NCBI GenBank assembly: GCA_947493745.1
Contig: CANLSM010000008.1
Span: forward strand, 1-64,000
DNA: 64,000 nucleotides
Origin: an uncultured Paracoccaceae bacterium
Lineage (GTDB): Bacteria; Pseudomonadota; Alphaproteobacteria; Rhodobacterales; Rhodobacteraceae
Reading direction: 5' to 3'
A program made the position numbers and the translations under genes. Below are positions 19,508 through 28,031 of this stretch, piece by piece (the stretch's first letter is position 1; each line of letters opens with the position of its first letter). The notes under the pieces are model-generated. The model searched no databases. It was not told where the DNA came from and was given only the letters and a program-made list of their open reading frames with translations.

Positions 19508-20370
19508 TGCATGTCGAACGTTTCGCGCCCTCGCCGACCGGGCCGCTGCATCTGGGCCACGCATATTCCGCCCTGACCGCATGGCAGCGCGCCCGGGCCA
19601 ACGGCGGTACGTTCCTCCTGCGCATCGAGGATATCGACCGGACCCGCGCCCGCCCGGAGTGGGAGGCGCAGATCTATGATGATCTGAACTGGCTGGGGAT
19701 CAGTTGGCCGGAACCGGTCATGCGCCAGTCTGACCGGCTGCCGGTCTATCGCAAGGCCCTGCAAACCCTCTGGGATTGTGGTCTGCTCTTTGAATGCACC
19801 TGCACCCGTCGCGACATCGAGGCCGCAATTGCAGCCCCGCATGAGGGCGAGCCGGTTTTCGGCCCGGATGGTGTGATCTATCCCGGAACCTGTCGTCCGC
19901 CCCCCCGGACCCAGCGCACCCTGCCCGACCGGACCGCGCTGCGCCTGAACATGACGCGTGCGATTGCCACCCTGCCCGGCACGCCTCTGTCCTTTTTTGA
20001 AACCGGTGCCGGTCCGTGCGGCGACACCGGCGAGATCCGGGTTCCACCGGACACATTGGAGCAGACCTGCGGCGACATCATCCTCGCCCGACGCAACATG
20101 GGCACGTCCTATCATCTCTCCGTCGTGCTCGATGATGCCGCCCAGAATGTGACGCATGTCGCCCGGGGACAGGACCTCTTCGAGGCCACGAAAATCCATG
20201 TTCTCCTGCAAAACCTGCTCGATCTGCCAACGCCGATATACCATCACCACCGTTTGATCCGGGATGAGACAGGCAAGCGGCTCGCCAAACGCGACGACGC
20301 CCGCGCAATCGCGAAGTACCGCGCTGACGGTGCGAGCCCCGACGACATCCGCACGATGATCGGGCTCTGA
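19507..20370 (+). CDS. gluQ: Glutamyl-Q tRNA(Asp) synthetase
   Basis: Activates glutamate and attaches it to queuosine at position 34 of tRNA-Asp. The 287-residue protein is a truncated glutamyl-tRNA synthetase without the anticodon-binding domain. The class I motifs are FAPSPTGPLHLGH (HIGH-like, residues 6-18) and KRLAKRD (KMSKS-like). The Cys pattern FECTCTRR and PGTCR matches the zinc-binding insertion of the GluQRS family. The start codon overlaps the stop of the preceding methyltransferase. Confidence 0.94.
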   Translation: MHVERFAPSPTGPLHLGHAYSALTAWQRARANGGTFLLRIEDIDRTRARPEWEAQIYDDLNWLGISWPEPVMRQSDRLPVYRKALQTLWDCGLLFECTCTRRDIEAAIAAPHEGEPVFGPDGVIYPGTCRPPPRTQRTLPDRTALRLNMTRAIATLPGTPLSFFETGAGPCGDTGEIRVPPDTLEQTCGDIILARRNMGTSYHLSVVLDDAAQNVTHVARGQDLFEATKIHVLLQNLLDLPTPIYHHHRLIRDETGKRLAKRDDARAIAKYRADGASPDDIRTMIGL

Positions 20371-20411
20371 TCCGGCTGCGATTCGCCAAACCGACGAGAG
20401 GCGTCACATGC

Positions 20412-20444
20412 TGACAGCGCTAACACCGAAAGATAGCGCTATCA
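20412..20444. promoter_or_regulatory. Pair of LacI-type operator-like palindromes upstream of gap
   Basis: Two near-palindromes, TGACAGCGCTAACA (20412-20425) and AGATAGCGCTATCA (20431-20444), have centres 19 bases apart. Both have the central CG and flanking TA/CA spacing typical of LacI-family operators. They sit about 100 bases upstream of the gap start. Regulators of central carbon metabolism of the CceR type are known in Rhodobacter and use such sites; assignment to that regulator is inference. Confidence 0.55.
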
Positions 20445-20545
20445 CTATGATAATTAACACGAAAACCTGGCCTCAGCCGTTCCCCCTCCCGCCACTTCAC
20501 GCTAGGAAGACCTCACGGTTGAGGCAGTTTCAGGAGTGTCGGGTC

Positions 20546-21547
20546 ATGGGTTTGAAAATCGCGATCAACGGGTTCGGACGGATCGGGCGCTGCGTCCTGC
20601 GCGCCATCATCGAAAGCGGGCGCGAGGATCTGGACCTTGTCGGGCTGAACGCCACCGGACCGCTCGCCTCCAACGTCCATCTCTTGAAATTCGACAGCGT
20701 CCATGGCCGTTTTCCGCACAAGGTCGAGATCGACGGAAACACGCTCAGGATCGGCCGCCACACGATCCGCGTGCAATCCTCCCGCGACCCGTCAGAGCTG
20801 GACTGGAGCGGCATCGACGTGGTCATGGAATGCACCGGCGCCTTCAACTCGAAAGAGGCCTCCGCCATCCACCTCGAACGCGGCGCCGCCCGCGTGCTGA
20901 TCTCCGCGCCCGCCGCGGGCGCCGACAAGACCATCGTCTACGGTGTTAACCACGAGGAACTGACCTCCGACGACCACATCGTCTCGAACGCGTCCTGCAC
21001 CACCAACTGCCTGGCCCCGGTCGCAGCTGTTCTGCACAAGGCGGTCGGCATCGAGAAGGGCTTCATGACCACGGTTCATTCCTATACCGGCGACCAGCCG
21101 ACGCTCGACCGGATGCACAAAGATCTCTACCGGGCGCGCGCCGCCGCCATGTCGCTGATCCCGACCACGACCGGAGCCGCCAAGGCCGTCGGTCTGGTCC
21201 TGCCGGAACTGGCAGGCAAGCTCGACGGCTCGGCAGTGCGCGTTCCGACCGCCAATGTCTCCATGATCGACCTGAAGTTCATCTCGTCGCGCGAAACCGG
21301 AAAGCAGGAGATCAATGCCGCCATCGAACAGGCTGCCCGCAACGGCCTCTCCGGCATCCTTGATTATGACAGCGAACCCACGGTATCCATTGACTATGTC
21401 CATGATGCCCACTCCTCCTGCTTCGCGTCCGAACAGACCCATGTCATGGACGGCAATCTGGTGCGGGTGATGAGCTGGTATGACAATGAATGGGGCTTTT
21501 CCAACCGCATGTGCGACACCGCCGCAGCAATGGGCCGCCTGATGTGA
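20546..21547 (+). CDS. gap: Glyceraldehyde-3-phosphate dehydrogenase
   Basis: Interconverts glyceraldehyde-3-phosphate and 1,3-bisphosphoglycerate in glycolysis and gluconeogenesis. The 333-residue protein starts at MGLKIAINGFGRIGR, with AGGAG upstream, and has the catalytic cysteine C151 in SNASCTTNCLAP. The coenzyme loop reads VGLNATG, whereas NAD-specific enzymes usually have INDL; the Asp that contacts the adenine ribose is replaced by Ala, so NADP may also be accepted. It is followed by a 47-residue membrane protein starting in its stop codon and then by pgk. Two operator-like palindromes lie upstream. Confidence 0.96.
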   Translation: MGLKIAINGFGRIGRCVLRAIIESGREDLDLVGLNATGPLASNVHLLKFDSVHGRFPHKVEIDGNTLRIGRHTIRVQSSRDPSELDWSGIDVVMECTGAFNSKEASAIHLERGAARVLISAPAAGADKTIVYGVNHEELTSDDHIVSNASCTTNCLAPVAAVLHKAVGIEKGFMTTVHSYTGDQPTLDRMHKDLYRARAAAMSLIPTTTGAAKAVGLVLPELAGKLDGSAVRVPTANVSMIDLKFISSRETGKQEINAAIEQAARNGLSGILDYDSEPTVSIDYVHDAHSSCFASEQTHVMDGNLVRVMSWYDNEWGFSNRMCDTAAAMGRLM

Positions 21548-21687
21548 CCAACCAACTGGCGCTCTGGATCGGCGCATCGCTTGTCGCCTTCTTCGCCGCC
21601 GACCAGATCTGGCTGGACTGGAACACGCATATCACGTTCGGGAAATACCTGATCTCCTGGATCGACTATCTCGCCTTCTGGCGCTGA
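21544..21687 (+). CDS. Small membrane protein coupled to gap
   Basis: A 47-residue ORF starts at a GTG that overlaps the gap stop codon (GTGA). It has one hydrophobic span (LALWIGASLVAFFAADQIWL, residues 5-24) and ends with ISWIDYLAFWR. I recall similar short proteins ending LAFWR next to gap in other Rhodobacteraceae, but this is from memory. The frame is open from well upstream, so the start is chosen by the overlap. No function is known; an association with the inner membrane is inferred. Confidence 0.6.
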   Translation: MTNQLALWIGASLVAFFAADQIWLDWNTHITFGKYLISWIDYLAFWR

Positions 21688-21706
21688 CAACCCCTTCATT
21701 TTTCCC

Positions 21707-21728
21707 AAAATATCCCCGCCGGAGGCAT
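21707..21728 (+). repeat. Dispersed intergenic element, copy 1
   Basis: A 22-base sequence containing TATCCCCGCCGGAGGC is identical to one at 46830-46851. It lies between the small membrane gene and pgk, about 20 bases after a stop codon. Such an element is, as I recall, common in Rhodobacteraceae intergenic DNA. Confidence 0.7.
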
Positions 21729-21799
21729 ACGCGACCGGCGCATCTTTACGCCATGCCCTGATTTGTGCATGAACACGGTCAAGCAAGGGGAGGTGCGAT

Positions 21800-22993
21800 A
21801 TGGGCTGGAAAACACTCGACGATCTGACACTCGACGGCAAACGGGTGCTCACCCGCGTCGACATCAACGTGCCTGTGGAGGACGGGAAGGTTACCGACAC
21901 CACCCGCATCACGCGCATTGTTCCCACGATCCGTTCCATCCTGGCCGCTGGCGGCAAGCCGATTCTGCTGGCCCATTTCGGACGCCCCAAAGGCAAGGTG
22001 GTTGCAGCCATGAGCCTGGAGGTCACCCGCGACGCCCTGTCCGAGGCTCTCGGCATCCCGGTTCAGTTCGCCGATTACTGCATCGGTGACGTGGCCGATG
22101 CTGCCGTGACCGCCCTGCCGCCCGGCACCGTTCTGCTGCTGGAAAACACCCGCTTTCATCCGGGCGAAGAGGCCAATGATCCGGCATTCGCCGCCGCTCT
22201 TGCCCGGCTGGGCGATGTCTATTGCAATGATGCGTTCTCTGCGGCCCATCGGGCGCATGCCTCCACCGAAGCACTCGCCCGGCTCCTGCCGGCCTGCGCC
22301 GGGCGTCTGATGCAGGCCGAACTTGAGGCGCTGGAGAAAGCGCTCTCGGCACCCGATCACCCGGTCGTCGCTGTTGTCGGCGGCGCGAAGGTCTCCACCA
22401 AGCTGGAGCTTCTGGGCAATCTGATCCCGAAAGTGGACAGGATCGTCATCGGAGGCGGCATGGCCAACACCTTTCTGGCCGCGCAGGGCATCGATGTCGG
22501 CACGTCACTTTGTGAACACGATCTGGCGGAGATCGCGCGCCAGATCATGGCGGACGCGAAAGCCGGGGAGTGTGAACTGGTCCTGCCCACGGACATTGTC
22601 GTGGCGAAAGAGTTCAGGGCGGGGGCGGCATCGCAGACCCTGCCTGCCACGGCCTGCCCGCCGGATGCCATGATCCTCGATGCGGGACCCGCGTCCGTCG
22701 CGGCCATCGAGACACATTTCGAGGCCGCCCGGACACTCGTCTGGAACGGCCCGCTCGGCGCGTTCGAGATCCCCCCTTTCAACGCGGCAACAGACGCCGC
22801 CGCCCGCAAGGCCGCCGAACTGACCCGGGCCGGTCGGCTTCTAAGCGTGGCAGGCGGCGGCGATACGGTCGCGGCATTGAACGGCTCCGGCGCGGCTGGC
22901 GACTTCTCCTACGTGTCAACCGCCGGTGGTGCCTTTCTGGAATGGCTGGAGGGCAAGACTCTGCCTGGCGTCGCTGCCCTGCAGGCCGACTAG
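21800..22993 (+). CDS. pgk: Phosphoglycerate kinase
   Basis: Transfers phosphate between 1,3-bisphosphoglycerate and ADP. The 397-residue protein shows the N-terminal substrate-binding segments ([33 protein letters not shown]), the mid-protein [13 protein letters not shown] and the C-terminal nucleotide motif [11 protein letters not shown]. The start has a strong GGGGAGG RBS. It lies downstream of gap and the small membrane gene on the same strand, and its stop shares CTAG with the convergent gene. Confidence 0.97.
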   Translation: MGWKTLDDLTLDGKRVLTRVDINVPVEDGKVTDTTRITRIVPTIRSILAAGGKPILLAHFGRPKGKVVAAMSLEVTRDALSEALGIPVQFADYCIGDVADAAVTALPPGTVLLLENTRFHPGEEANDPAFAAALARLGDVYCNDAFSAAHRAHASTEALARLLPACAGRLMQAELEALEKALSAPDHPVVAVVGGAKVSTKLELLGNLIPKVDRIVIGGGMANTFLAAQGIDVGTSLCEHDLAEIARQIMADAKAGECELVLPTDIVVAKEFRAGAASQTLPATACPPDAMILDAGPASVAAIETHFEAARTLVWNGPLGAFEIPPFNAATDAAARKAAELTRAGRLLSVAGGGDTVAALNGSGAAGDFSYVSTAGGAFLEWLEGKTLPGVAALQAD

Positions 22994-23466
22994 CCCGGCG
23001 GCAAGAGAACGGCGCGCATCAGCGCGCGATGTTCGTCCAGATCATGCCCGGCGGCACCAACGATGCGGATCAGCCCGCTACCGGGGATCCGATGTGCCAG
23101 GAGGGACTGCATCGCGGACCAGCGCAGATCAGGCGCATCGGCGACCCTCTCAAAGTCAGTCTGCCCTGCCACGGCGAGGGCCAGAAGCGTGTCCCAGACC
23201 TCCGTCTCGGTCAGTCCCGGGGGCAGATCGATCTCCCAGATTGACAGTGTGATCCTGCGGCCCTCGGGATCGACAACCTCGCAGCCGGACATGGAGAAAT
23301 TGCCACCCGCCTTTGCCAGATAGTTGAACCTGCCCTGCGGCCCGAGCAGCGTTTCGGGGTCCATCGCTCCAAATATGCCGCAGGCCTGCGGCGGTCCTGC
23401 CATCACCGGCAGCCCGGACAGCAGACCGATCAGCAGCAACGTGGCTTTGAGGAACATTCGGACCAT
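22990..23466 (-). CDS. Secreted hypothetical protein
   Basis: A 158-residue protein from MVRMFLK; MFLK three codons later is also possible. The N-terminus is a signal peptide ([19 protein letters not shown], cleavage near residue 23). The mature part has two cysteines (QACGIFG and MSGCEVVD) that may pair, and a beta-rich segment ([19 protein letters not shown]). No family is recognised. It is convergent with pgk, sharing the stop-codon bases CTAG. Confidence 0.65.
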   Translation of the reverse strand: MVRMFLKATLLLIGLLSGLPVMAGPPQACGIFGAMDPETLLGPQGRFNYLAKAGGNFSMSGCEVVDPEGRRITLSIWEIDLPPGLTETEVWDTLLALAVAGQTDFERVADAPDLRWSAMQSLLAHRIPGSGLIRIVGAAGHDLDEHRALMRAVLLPPG

Positions 23467-23587
23467 ATGAGACAGGCTATCAGAACCGCACCGCCCGTCC
23501 AGCGCGGATCGGGCCACGATCCTTTGGTCATGCGAAAAACTCCTGTATGCTCAAGGGAAACCCCATCAAACACAAGGAGCGATCATC

Positions 23588-24370
23588 ATGGCGGGCAAGG
23601 ACTGGACACTTGTGACAGGTGCGTCAGAAGGGATCGGCAAGGAGCTTGCCCGGATTTGCGCCAAGAACGGTCGCAACGTGATCCTTGTCGCCCGCTCGGT
23701 TGCAAAACTCGAAGCTCTCGCAGAGGAGCTCTCGAAAGCCCACTCTGTCGAGACCCATGTCATCGGTGCCGATCTCTCGCAATCCGATGCGGCGGCAGAA
23801 GTGTGGGAGCAAGCGACCCGTGACCGCAAGGTCGACTTTCTGATCAACAATGCAGGCCTCGGGCGGCATGGGGATTTTGCCAATGGCGACTGGGACCGGG
23901 AACTGACCTCCATGCAGGTCAACATGCATGCGCTCACCGACCTGATGAAACGCGCCGTTGCCTATTTCAGTGACACAAAGTCGGGACGCATCCTGAATGT
24001 CGCATCGATCGCTGCCTATACGCCCGGCCCGAACATGGCGGTCTATCACGCCACCAAGGCCTATGTGCTGAGCCTCAGCCTCGCGGTGAACGAAGAGCTT
24101 TCGGGGCGGAATGTCAGCATCACCGCCCTCTGCCCCGGCGCCACGCAGTCCAATTTCTTCAACGAGGCAGACATGCATGGGGTCAGGCTGGTCAAGGCGA
24201 GCAATCTGCCGACCGCGCGGGAGGTCGCCGAACTTGGCTACGCGGCCGCAATCGGTCGTCGGCCCGTCGCGATTCACGGTTTCATGAATAAGGCTCTGGT
24301 GTTTCTGACCCGGTTCATTCCTAGTGCCTGGTCGGCGAAAATCACCAAAACGGTCATGGGCAAGGTATGA
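23588..24370 (+). CDS. Short-chain dehydrogenase/reductase
   Basis: A 260-residue classical SDR. The cofactor motif TGASEGIG (residues 10-17) is followed by VARSVAKLEALAEEL, which suggests NADP(H) through the Arg after strand 2. NNAG, the catalytic Ser (NVASIAAY) and YHATK are all present. The substrate is not predictable. The start has AGGAG about nine bases upstream. It stands between pgk and the aldolase gene but lacks an obvious link to glycolysis. Confidence 0.9.
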   Translation: MAGKDWTLVTGASEGIGKELARICAKNGRNVILVARSVAKLEALAEELSKAHSVETHVIGADLSQSDAAAEVWEQATRDRKVDFLINNAGLGRHGDFANGDWDRELTSMQVNMHALTDLMKRAVAYFSDTKSGRILNVASIAAYTPGPNMAVYHATKAYVLSLSLAVNEELSGRNVSITALCPGATQSNFFNEADMHGVRLVKASNLPTAREVAELGYAAAIGRRPVAIHGFMNKALVFLTRFIPSAWSAKITKTVMGKV

Positions 24371-24381
24371 TACCGCTAACG
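24368..24381. promoter_or_regulatory. LacI-type operator-like site upstream of the aldolase gene
   Basis: TGATACCGCTAACG shares the TG-n-TA-n-CG-n-TA-n-C pattern of the two palindromes upstream of gap. It begins at the stop codon of the SDR gene, about 80 bases before the aldolase start. Confidence 0.45.
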
Positions 24382-24459
24382 GCCGCCCGGTCTCATTGAC
24401 CGGGGTCCATCTGGTCTGTATCGCATTGAGACATCACATTTGTTTGGGGAGAGTGAGCG

Positions 24460-25389
24460 ATGAAAGCCACGCGCATAGTTCAGAAAATTCTGTCGAATTA
24501 CGAGGCAGACACGCCGGGCGTCAAAGCCAATCTGTGCCGGATGCTGATGAACGGACGGCTGGGCGGCACCGGCAAGATGATCATTCTGCCCGTCGATCAG
24601 GGGTTTGAGCACGGGCCCGCGCGCAGCTTCGCGCCCAACCCGCCCGCCTATGATCCGCATTATCACTACCAGCTTGCGATTGACGCGGGCCTGAACGCCT
24701 ATGCGGCTCCTTTGGGGATGATCGAGGCGGGCGCGGACACCTTCGCGGGCCAGATCCCCACTATCCTGAAGGTGAACTCCGCCAACTCACTAATCCCGTC
24801 CGAGGCGCTGAAGGATCAGGCGATCACGGCCAGCGTGGATGATGCGCTCCGGCTTGGGTGTTCGGCCATCGGCTTCACGATCTATCCCGGCTCGATTGCC
24901 GCTCTGGACATGTTCGAGGAGATCTCGGCCATGCGCGAAGAGGCTGCTGCCAAGGGTCTGGCCAGCGTGGTCTGGTCCTATCCGCGCGGCGAAGCGCTCG
25001 ACAAGGCGGGTGAGACGGCGGCCGATATCGGGGCCTATGCGGCCCAGATCGCGGCCCTTCTTGGCGCCCATGTCATCAAGGTGAAGCTCGGCACCGATCA
25101 TCTGTCGCTGCCTGAGGCCCGACAAGTCTATGAAGAGACCGGCATCCCGATCAAGACCCAGGCCGAGCGGGTGCGGGACGTGATGAACTCCGCCTTCAAC
25201 GGGCGGCGCATCGTGATCTTCTCGGGCGGTGCCAAGAAAGGTGCGGACAGCGTCTATGATGATGCCCGCGCGATCCGCGATGGTGGCGGCAACGGTTCGA
25301 TCATCGGGCGCAACACGTTCCAGCGCGAACGCAGCGACGCGCTGGAGATGCTGGGCAAGCTGATCGAAATCTACAAGGGCAAGGCCTGA
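24460..25389 (+). CDS. Class I fructose-bisphosphate aldolase
   Basis: Splits fructose-1,6-bisphosphate to triose phosphates through a Schiff base. The 309-residue protein belongs to the archaeal-type/DhnA-like class I aldolases, as shown by LPVDQGFEHGPARSF, GFTIYPGS and the predicted Schiff-base lysine in HVIKVKLGTD. The phosphate-binding end IFSGGAKKG and GRNTFQR are present. It has a good GGGGAG RBS and its own promoter region with an operator-like site. It may work with gap and pgk under shared regulation. Confidence 0.92.
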   Translation: MKATRIVQKILSNYEADTPGVKANLCRMLMNGRLGGTGKMIILPVDQGFEHGPARSFAPNPPAYDPHYHYQLAIDAGLNAYAAPLGMIEAGADTFAGQIPTILKVNSANSLIPSEALKDQAITASVDDALRLGCSAIGFTIYPGSIAALDMFEEISAMREEAAAKGLASVVWSYPRGEALDKAGETAADIGAYAAQIAALLGAHVIKVKLGTDHLSLPEARQVYEETGIPIKTQAERVRDVMNSAFNGRRIVIFSGGAKKGADSVYDDARAIRDGGGNGSIIGRNTFQRERSDALEMLGKLIEIYKGKA

Positions 25390-25392
25390 GGC

Positions 25393-26193
25393 TCAGAGCC
25401 CCAGCGCCGCGAAGTCAATCTGCTCGGCCAGAAACGAGATCTGGTCGAGCGGGACATTGGCATCGACCCGCAGCTTGTGCACCTTGTCGAATGTCGTCTC
25501 GATATCCGTATAGACAGCGATCTCGTGATCAATCAGATATTCGAACCGGCGGTCCGCAACCGTCACGGCCGAGCCCGGCATATCGGCACCTGCCAGCATC
25601 GCCTCGACAAGACCACTGGCCGTGCGCCCGGTCTGCGAAACCTCGATCAGCACCAGTTGCCCCTCACGACCCCAGTACATGGCGAAATCCGCATGGGTTT
25701 CGACCGTGTTCCGGCGTGAGTTGAGTTTCTGCTGCAATTCCTCGTCCGACATCCTCTCGAAAGGCACGATTGCAAGATCTTTCTGGCGACGCCAGGTGTT
25801 GGAACGGGCCTGTTCAATCTCGTCCCTGAAAAGATAGTATTTCCGTGGCTCGTCTGACACCACGCGGGTCCAGCCCGACGGAGCCGCCGGGAAGACCGAG
25901 GAATAATCCTGGTATTCGATCGGCGCATCCGAGTAGGCGTCCATGATCAGACTGCGGGTGAGTTCCTTGTAGGAGAGGTTCCCGTCGCTCAGCGCAAGCG
26001 CGCCCATTGTGGGCTGCAGCGAAGTATCGGCAGCGCCCGATACATCCAGCCTGGTCGCCTGCTCCTCGGCCACATCCGACAGCGCGGTCAGGCCGATCCC
26101 CGTTCCCGCGATCATCACGAGACAGAGCCCCGCACCCATTATCACCTTGCGAAGCCCTGAACCGGGCTGATGCTCAATTACCTGATCTTCCAT
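25393..26193 (-). CDS. Membrane-anchored periplasmic protein, unknown
   Basis: A 266-residue protein from MEDQVIEHQPGSG, chosen for the AAGG about eight bases upstream; a GTG two codons earlier is possible. One N-terminal span (about residues 17-37, VIMGAGLCLVMIAGTGIGLTA) is followed by about 225 periplasmic residues of mixed alpha/beta character with no cysteine. I do not recognise a family. It is convergent with the aldolase gene, four bases apart, and divergent from the ftsB-like gene. Confidence 0.7.
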   Translation of the reverse strand: MEDQVIEHQPGSGLRKVIMGAGLCLVMIAGTGIGLTALSDVAEEQATRLDVSGAADTSLQPTMGALALSDGNLSYKELTRSLIMDAYSDAPIEYQDYSSVFPAAPSGWTRVVSDEPRKYYLFRDEIEQARSNTWRRQKDLAIVPFERMSDEELQQKLNSRRNTVETHADFAMYWGREGQLVLIEVSQTGRTASGLVEAMLAGADMPGSAVTVADRRFEYLIDHEIAVYTDIETTFDKVHKLRVDANVPLDQISFLAEQIDFAALGL

Positions 26194-26426
26194 TACCACA
26201 CCTTAGATCGTCGCGCCCCGCGCATAAGCTCGTCAGCAAATCTGGCTGAATTGTGATAAAAAACCGTTCATTGAATGGATGACGCGCAAAACCTGAGTCC
26301 GATTTGTCACAGCAGCGCGCCAGATATCGCCGATGGTGCTTTGGGGGGGATTCACAAACCAGATCCGCTTTGCCATAGTCAACGTCAGCTCCGCGAAGAA
26401 GAGCTGAAATTGACAGGCGTAGCACA

Positions 26427-26732
26427 GTGACCGGACAGCAGAAAAAATCACAGGGCTATTTCGGGCTGATCTTTTCGGTCGGTGTGATTGCGATGATTTC
26501 GTACTTCACCTATGCGGCCATTCAGGGTGACTACGGGCTGTTCAGGCTGATCCAGGTCGAGGCGCAGGAACAGAAGCTGCAACGCGAACTTGCGGCATTG
26601 CAGGCCGAGCGTTCCGTGATCCAGAACAGGACGCGCCGCCTTTCGGCAGAATATCTCGACCTCGACCTTCTCGACGAACAGGCCCGCAAGGTGCTCGGCA
26701 TGGCGCGCGGCGACGAGATCGTGATCCGCTGA
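26427..26732 (+). CDS. ftsB: FtsB/DivIC-like septum formation protein
   Basis: A 101-residue bitopic protein: short cytosolic N-terminus, one membrane span (about residues 11-30) and a periplasmic coiled coil (QEQKLQRELAALQAERSVIQNRTRRLS), ending in a conserved LDEQARKVLGMARGDEIVI. This is the architecture of FtsB, which joins FtsL and FtsQ in the divisome. The start is GTG with a weak RBS. In alphaproteobacteria it typically sits just before the pdh operon, as here. Confidence 0.88.
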   Translation: MTGQQKKSQGYFGLIFSVGVIAMISYFTYAAIQGDYGLFRLIQVEAQEQKLQRELAALQAERSVIQNRTRRLSAEYLDLDLLDEQARKVLGMARGDEIVIR

Positions 26733-26908
26733 TTTTTTCGCGCCGGCCGCTCAGGACAAAGCAGCGGGCTGAGTTGAAATCGGACCCGGCAGCGTTACTC
26801 GCGAAACCGGGCCATTCACAAGAATACGCGTCAGTAACTCAAAGAACCAGACAGCTCGTCACCGCATTTGTATGCACCATTTGCAATGCAGTCTTGCAAC
26901 TCACCCTA

Positions 26909-26958
26909 GTGACTTTACGTCAGCACTTGTTATAATCAAAGGTAGTTTAAGGTTAAAC
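26909..26958 (+). promoter_or_regulatory. pdhA promoter with operator-like inverted repeat
   Basis: A consensus -10 box TATAAT (26931-26936) is preceded by GTGACT (26909-26914, four of six matches to the -35 consensus) with a 16-base spacer. Immediately downstream, at about +2 to +16, lies a perfect inverted repeat GTTTAA-GG-TTAAAC (26945-26958). A repressor bound there would block transcription. The repressor is not identified. Confidence 0.5.
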
Positions 26959-26981
26959 CATATACCTCTAGGGGAGGAAAC

Positions 26982-28019
26982 ATGGCCACTGCACCCAAGC
27001 GCAAGCCGCGCGCCACAAAGGCCGCGGCAGCAAAAAAACCGGCTGCCAAGAAGAAACCGAATGTCTCGAAGGAGGAGCTTCTCGATCACTACCGCGAGAT
27101 GCTTCTGATCCGTCGGTTCGAGGAGAAGGCCGGGCAGCTTTACGGCATGGGCGCGATTGGCGGTTTCTGCCATCTCTATATCGGTCAGGAAGCGGTGGTT
27201 GTCGGGCTGGAAGCCACGGCCAAGGAAGGCGACCAGCGGGTCACATCCTATCGCGATCACGGACATATGCTCGCCTGCGGCATGGACCCCAAGGGCGTCA
27301 TGGCTGAACTGACGGGCCGCGAGGGCGGATACTCCCGCGGCAAGGGCGGCTCGATGCACATGTTCTCCAAGGAGAAGAATTTCTACGGCGGCCACGGAAT
27401 TGTCGGCGCGCAGGTCCCCATCGGCGCAGGCCTCGCCTTCGCCAACTGGTATCGCGGCAATGACAATGTGAGCTTTGCCTATTACGGCGACGGTTCGGCC
27501 AATCAGGGCCAGGTCTATGAGGCCTATAACATGGCCTCCCTGTGGGCTCTGCCATGCGTTTTCGTGATCGAGAACAACCAGTATGCCATGGGCACCTCGA
27601 CCAAGCGCTCATCTGTCGCTCCTGATCTTTACACACGCGGCGAGGCCTTCGGTATCCCCGGTGAAAAGGTCGATGGTATGGATGTTCTGGCGGTGAAGGC
27701 CGCCGGCGAGAAGGCGGTCGCACACTGCCGCGCGGGCAAGGGCCCGTACATTCTGGAAATGAAAACCTATCGCTATCGCGGCCATTCGATGTCCGATCCT
27801 GCGAAATACCGGACCCGCGAAGAGGTCCAGAAAATGCGCGAGGAGAAGGACCCGATCAACCATGTGCGCGACATGCTGATTGATGGTGGTCACGCCTCGG
27901 ACGCGGATCTCAAGGAGGTCGACAAGGAAATCAAGGCCATCGTGAACGAGGCCGCGAAGTTTGCACAAGAAAGTCCCGAGCCGGCGGAAGCCGAGCTTTG
28001 GACTGATGTCTACGCATAA
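26982..28019 (+). CDS. pdhA: Pyruvate dehydrogenase E1 component, alpha subunit
   Basis: With PdhB it forms the heterotetrameric E1 that decarboxylates pyruvate with thiamine diphosphate. The 345-residue protein has the TPP motif beginning GDGSANQGQ and ending IENNQ, and the phosphorylation-loop-like YRYRGHSMSDP. The first 27 residues are a Lys/Ala/Pro-rich basic extension (MATAPKRKPRATKAAAAKK), probably flexible. The RBS (GGGGAGG) is strong. It heads the pdhA-pdhB-ORF-pdhC operon. Confidence 0.97.
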   Translation: MATAPKRKPRATKAAAAKKPAAKKKPNVSKEELLDHYREMLLIRRFEEKAGQLYGMGAIGGFCHLYIGQEAVVVGLEATAKEGDQRVTSYRDHGHMLACGMDPKGVMAELTGREGGYSRGKGGSMHMFSKEKNFYGGHGIVGAQVPIGAGLAFANWYRGNDNVSFAYYGDGSANQGQVYEAYNMASLWALPCVFVIENNQYAMGTSTKRSSVAPDLYTRGEAFGIPGEKVDGMDVLAVKAAGEKAVAHCRAGKGPYILEMKTYRYRGHSMSDPAKYRTREEVQKMREEKDPINHVRDMLIDGGHASDADLKEVDKEIKAIVNEAAKFAQESPEPAEAELWTDVYA

Positions 28020-28031
28020 GGGAGACGAGAT

